Shown here: piece after piece, positions 8,253 through 10,374 of the stretch
Position numbering within the stretch: the stretch's first letter is position 1
Layout of the letters: every line of letters starts with the position of its first letter
Assembly (NCBI GenBank): GCA_027349615.1
Contig: DAIEML010000067.1
Span: forward strand, 1 to 10,374
DNA from: Ignavibacteriales bacterium
Lineage (GTDB): Bacteria > Bacteroidota > Ignavibacteria > Ignavibacteriales > Ignavibacteriaceae
DNA: 10,374 nt
Direction of reading: 5' to 3'
Translations under genes and position numbers: made by a program
The notes under the pieces: generated by a model
Seen by the model: the letters and a program-made list of their open reading frames with translations, nothing else
Databases searched by the model: none
What the model was told of the DNA's origin: nothing

Positions 8253-8368
8253 ATCTAATTTTTTGCAAGTCCCTTTATTAAAGCTAAAACAATACCATCA
8301 TAATTTTAAATTTTCATTAATTTTTTGTAAAATGGAATGAGTTTTTTAGATTTAAATCAAATTGAAAT

Positions 8369-8373
8369 AGAGG
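8369..8373 (+). promoter_or_regulatory. Ribosome binding site of ilvE
   Basis: AGAGG lies 4 bases before ATG 8378. It supports that start, which also gives the usual N-terminus of the long aminotransferase form. Confidence 0.6.
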
Positions 8374-8377
8374 CGTT

Positions 8378-9463
8378 ATGGAAAAAATAAAATATGAATT
8401 GATGAGAAGAGATATGCCTGTAGAAATACCCAAAACATTAGGCTTTGGTAAAATTTTTACTGATCATGTTTTTGAAATGGATTTCACTTCAGAAAAAGGA
8501 TGGCATAATCCAATAATTAAAAAATTAGAATATCTTTCGGTTCACCCCGGCACTATGTTTTTACATTATGCACAAGGCGTTTTTGAAGGCCTTAAAGCAT
8601 TCAAAACAGAAAATGGCGAAGTTGTTATTTTCCGCCCTGACAAACATATTCAAAGACTCAACAATTCATCAAGAAGAGTTTGTATTCCTGAAATTGATCC
8701 AGAATTTTTACTACATGCTTTAACTGAATTAATTTCAGTAGAAAGAGATTGGATTCCAAATAGGTTCGGAGAGTCGTTGTATATTCGTCCCTTTATTTTC
8801 GGCTCCGAGCCATTTCTTGGAGTTAAACCATCGGCAAATTATAAACTTATAATTTTACTTTCTCCAGTAGGCGCATATTATCCAGAAGGATTTAAGCCTG
8901 TTAAAATTCTGGTTCAGGATGATTATGTTCGTGCTGTAAGAAAGGGATTGGGTGAATGTAAAACTCCAGCCAATTATGCTGCAAGTCTTTTAGCGGCTGA
9001 AGAGGCTAAACAAAAAGGTTTTTCTCAAGTTCTCTGGCTTGATGGAGTAGAACAAAAATATATTGAAGAAGTCGGCACAATGAACATCTTTATTAATTTT
9101 AAAAATGAAGTTGTTACTCCAAAGTTGAATGGAAGTATTTTGCCAGGGGTTACTAGAGATTCTGTAATTCAAATTTTAAAAGATTGGAATTTTAATGTTA
9201 CTGAAAGATTGATAAGCATTGACGAAGTAATTACAGAATATAAAAAAGGAAATGTTGTTGGAGTTTTCGGAACTGGAACGGCAGCTATTATTTCTTCTGT
9301 CGGCTGGCTTAACTACAAAGGATTTGAAATGACATTTAACAACGGACAGTCTGGTGAACTTGATCTGAAACTTTTCAATGAACTTACTTCAATTCATTAT
9401 GGAAAAATTGAGGACAAACATAATTGGCTTACTCATGTAGAAAAGAAAGAAGTTGAAGTATAG
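8378..9463 (+). CDS. ilvE: Branched-chain amino acid aminotransferase (PLP fold type IV, long form)
   Basis: It transfers the amino group between glutamate and the keto acids of leucine, isoleucine and valine (EC 2.6.1.42) in the cytoplasm. The 361-residue length matches the longer form related to mitochondrial BCAT, not the roughly 309-residue E. coli IlvE. HYAQGVFEGLKAF (63-75) is the family N-terminal motif. Lys195 in GECKTPANYAAS is the expected Schiff-base lysine, and Glu231 in IEEVGTMNIF is the expected partner of the PLP ring nitrogen. GVFGTGTAAIIS (295-306) is the cofactor-phosphate loop. The redox CxxC of human BCAT is absent there. ATG 8378 has AGAGG 4 bases upstream. No other branched-chain pathway gene is nearby. 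A strong terminator 27 bases after the stop suggests it ends its transcript; whether mlaE reads into it is not clear. Confidence 0.95.
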   Translation: MEKIKYELMRRDMPVEIPKTLGFGKIFTDHVFEMDFTSEKGWHNPIIKKLEYLSVHPGTMFLHYAQGVFEGLKAFKTENGEVVIFRPDKHIQRLNNSSRRVCIPEIDPEFLLHALTELISVERDWIPNRFGESLYIRPFIFGSEPFLGVKPSANYKLIILLSPVGAYYPEGFKPVKILVQDDYVRAVRKGLGECKTPANYAASLLAAEEAKQKGFSQVLWLDGVEQKYIEEVGTMNIFINFKNEVVTPKLNGSILPGVTRDSVIQILKDWNFNVTERLISIDEVITEYKKGNVVGVFGTGTAAIISSVGWLNYKGFEMTFNNGQSGELDLKLFNELTSIHYGKIEDKHNWLTHVEKKEVEV

Positions 9464-9490
9464 TCTGTTCAAAATTATTTGGTAATTATC

Positions 9491-9526
9491 AAAGGCATTT
9501 TATTTTGATATAAGATGCCTTTTTTT
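9491..9526 (+). terminator. Rho-independent terminator of ilvE
   Basis: AAAGGCAT (9491-9498) pairs perfectly with ATGCCTTT (9515-9522). The stem extends inward by about four more pairs, one of them wobble, around an 8-base loop, and a T-run covers 9520-9526. It lies 27 bases after the ilvE stop codon. This is the clearest terminator in the window. Confidence 0.88.
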
Positions 9527-9556
9527 ATTTCTATCCGGCTTTTTATAACCAGCCGC

Positions 9557-9590
9557 CAAGTTTGAGAAAAATGTTCAGCAAGTTCGAGAA
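9557..9590. repeat. Two 12-bp direct repeats 22 bases apart
   Basis: CAAGTTTGAGAA (9557-9568) and CAAGTTCGAGAA (9579-9590) differ at one base and start 22 bases apart, close to two turns of B-DNA. They could be tandem protein-binding sites or a remnant; nothing else marks their role. Confidence 0.45.
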
Positions 9591-9652
9591 TTTTAAATTT
9601 TACCACTTATGACTATTTGTCAGACTTGTTTTCTCACCAGTAAACCTTTTTC

Positions 9653-9687
9653 TAATTGGCTGTTAAATTGTATTTAATCGCCAATTA
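9653..9687. repeat. 35-bp imperfect dyad
   Basis: TAATTGGC (9653-9660) pairs with GCCAATTA (9680-9687), and TTAAAT (9663-9668) with ATTTAA (9672-9677), separated by a 2x2 mismatch and a TGT loop. Fourteen pairs form in total. It could be an operator or a weak hairpin; the T-run 5 bases later on the plus strand is short. Confidence 0.5.
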
Positions 9688-9702
9688 ACGTAATTTTTCA
9701 GC

Positions 9703-9825
9703 GTCTACAATTAAACAAAAATGAGAGCTCCGGCTTCTCCGTTTACACGGGTTTGAGCCAGCTCTTCCCGTGTCCGTAAGGCCGGGAGCTCCTTTATTTG
9801 TGTTTAGGAGTAGACAAGAGCTGGC
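9703..9825. other. Nested G+C-rich inverted repeat with loop-to-tail complementarity (candidate structured RNA, bidirectional terminator or element end)
   Basis: Three nested stems can be drawn. Outer: GTCTAC (9703-9708) with GTAGAC (9810-9815), TAAACA (9712-9717) with TGTTTA (9801-9806), and AAAT (9719-9722) with ATTT (9796-9799). Middle: GAGCTCCGGC (9725-9734) with GCCGGGAGCTC (9781-9791), one base bulged. Inner: ACACGGG (9745-9751) with CCCGTGT (9767-9773). The core 9725-9791 is about 63% G+C in AT-rich surroundings. In addition, GCCAGCTCTT in the apical loop (9757-9766) is perfectly complementary to AAGAGCTGGC (9816-9825) just outside the outer stem, giving a pseudoknot or an alternative fold. 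T-rich runs flank the middle stem on both strands, so a bidirectional terminator is the plainest reading. It lies 3 bases from the methyltransferase stop codon. I do not recognise a named RNA family. Confidence 0.6.
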
Positions 9826-9828
9826 ACT

Positions 9829-10374
9829 TTAATAGTTCATTATTATTAGTTCTTTTGATTTTGGCTTCTTTTTAATCTTACTAAACTTAGTAATTCCGCA
9901 GCTATGTTTGGCTGCTTCCTTCTCAAGGATTCTATATTTGCCATAAAGCTTTCTTACAAGCTCTCCATCATAATAACTTAGTAAAAACTTTCCTTTTATC
10001 CGGGCCAATATTTTTGCAAGACGCTCATGATCTTCAAATTTAAAATTCACGTTATTGGTTCTATAATAATGTTCGACTCCTACATAAGGAGGATCCAGGT
10101 AAAAGATTGTTTTTTTGCCATCATATTTGCGAATGACTCTTTCAAAATCAAGACATTCAATTTGCACGCGCTTTAATCTGGCATTAATCAATTGTAATCT
10201 TTTTATAAAAGGCAGCCACTTACCGGAAATAATTTTGTCCGAAGTAATAGCATAACCCCAACTTGTGCTATTACCAGCCGAGAATGTCTGAGTCTTGTAT
10301 AATACATAATGCATTGCTCTTTCAACATCAGAAAGGAACTTATCGTCTTTTAATTTCGATACTGCCTCTTGATA
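9829..10374 (-). CDS. D12-class DNA adenine (N6) methyltransferase, C-terminal part (5' end outside window)
   Basis: The frame is open from the right window edge to the TAA at 9831-9829, giving 181 visible residues. The ATG at 10314 is internal: the 20 codons before it (including SDVERAMHY across the join) continue the protein, so the true start is outside. FYLDPPYVG contains the DPPY catalytic motif IV of Dam-type adenine methyltransferases (visible residues 94-97, bases 10095-10084). FSAGNSTSWGY upstream matches the Dam family segment that precedes the target-recognition part, and the end, KELIIMNY, resembles the usual E-L-L-I-x-N-Y terminus. The AdoMet-binding FxGxG motif would lie beyond the edge. 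Such genes methylate adenine in short sites and occur in phages, restriction-modification systems and as orphan methylases; the context here does not choose among them. The folded element 9703-9825 lies directly after its stop. Confidence 0.88.
   Translation of the reverse strand, partial: YQEAVSKLKDDKFLSDVERAMHYVLYKTQTFSAGNSTSWGYAITSDKIISGKWLPFIKRLQLINARLKRVQIECLDFERVIRKYDGKKTIFYLDPPYVGVEHYYRTNNVNFKFEDHERLAKILARIKGKFLLSYYDGELVRKLYGKYRILEKEAAKHSCGITKFSKIKKKPKSKELIIMNY

Larger units (their letters stand above)
9527..9828. other. Gene-free stretch between ilvE and the methyltransferase gene
   Basis: About 300 bases separate the ilvE terminator from the stop codon of the minus-strand methyltransferase gene, and no convincing coding frame was found. 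The left half is AT-rich and holds a 12-bp direct repeat (9557-9590) and a 35-bp dyad (9653-9687). The right half holds a G+C-rich nested inverted repeat (9703-9815, with a 10-base complementary tail at 9816-9825). The change in composition and the density of symmetric elements suggest the border of an accessory segment. Confidence 0.6.

Noticed and set aside
8248..8257. Terminator after mlaE around the TTAGATCTAA palindrome
   Set aside because: The palindrome has no loop and low G+C, so it would not form a stable RNA hairpin. No other terminator-like stem was seen before ilvE.
8263..8290. Promoter for ilvE (TTGCAA, 16 bases, TAAAAC)
   Set aside because: Each hexamer matches only four of six consensus bases with a short spacer; many such matches are expected in this AT-rich DNA.
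9703..9815. Integron attC site
   Set aside because: A long imperfect palindrome with bulged bases just after a stop codon suggests attC, but the ends lack the paired RYYYAAC and GTTRRRY core boxes, and no cassette array is visible.
9703..9825. Signal recognition particle RNA, hammerhead or HDV-like ribozyme, or group II intron domain V
   Set aside because: Length or nesting is suggestive, but the conserved cores (SRP apical GGAAG region, CTGATGA/GAAA, HDV strand order, domain V AGC/GNRA pattern) are not found.
9829..10314. Complete 161-residue methyltransferase starting at ATG 10314
   Set aside because: The same frame stays open for all 20 codons to the window edge, and the extra residues fit the Dam family. 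The AdoMet-binding N-terminal motif is missing from the short version.

Overview
The window is AT-rich (roughly one third G+C) and looks like the chromosome of a Bacteroidota/Ignavibacteriota-type bacterium, with Ignavibacteria the closest fit. That placement is inference. It rests on the AT-rich composition, a six-PAS soluble hybrid histidine kinase, a GTP-dependent PEP carboxykinase and an MlaE permease, not on a marker gene.

Layout from left to right. (1) 1-229, + strand: the last 75 residues of an [FeFe]-hydrogenase catalytic subunit, cut by the window edge, followed by a rho-independent-type hairpin. (2) 319-1707, + strand: a six-helix membrane sensor histidine kinase whose input domain resembles the RegB/PrrB redox kinases. 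(3) 1712-5107, - strand: a large cytoplasmic hybrid kinase (six PAS domains, HisKA, HATPase, receiver). It converges on the first kinase with a 4-base gap. (4) 5377-7170, - strand: GTP-type PEP carboxykinase, best started at a TTG with a good Shine-Dalgarno. (5) About 308 bases of divergent control region with a 24-bp dyad and a weak promoter candidate. (6) 7479-8252, + strand: an MlaE-type lipid-transport permease without its usual MlaF/MlaD partners. (7) 8378-9463, + strand: a long-form branched-chain amino acid aminotransferase with a clear terminator. (8) 9527-9828: a gene-free stretch with a 12-bp direct repeat, a 35-bp dyad and a G+C-rich nested inverted repeat of 113 bases. (9) 9829-10374, - strand: the C-terminal part of a D12-class DNA adenine methyltransferase, which runs off the right edge.

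The genes do not form one pathway. The left third couples hydrogen metabolism with signalling: the hydrogenase tail and the RegB-like kinase lie in the same direction, and the hybrid kinase ends against the latter. No DNA-binding response regulator is present for either kinase. The middle is central metabolism and envelope maintenance (gluconeogenesis, phospholipid trafficking, branched-chain amino acids). The right end looks accessory: a phage or restriction-modification type Dam gene whose stop codon lies 3 bases from a folded element. That element is the least explained item here. Its nested arms could be a bidirectional terminator, a structured RNA or the end of a mobile element. Its apical loop is also perfectly complementary over 10 bases to the sequence just outside the hairpin.
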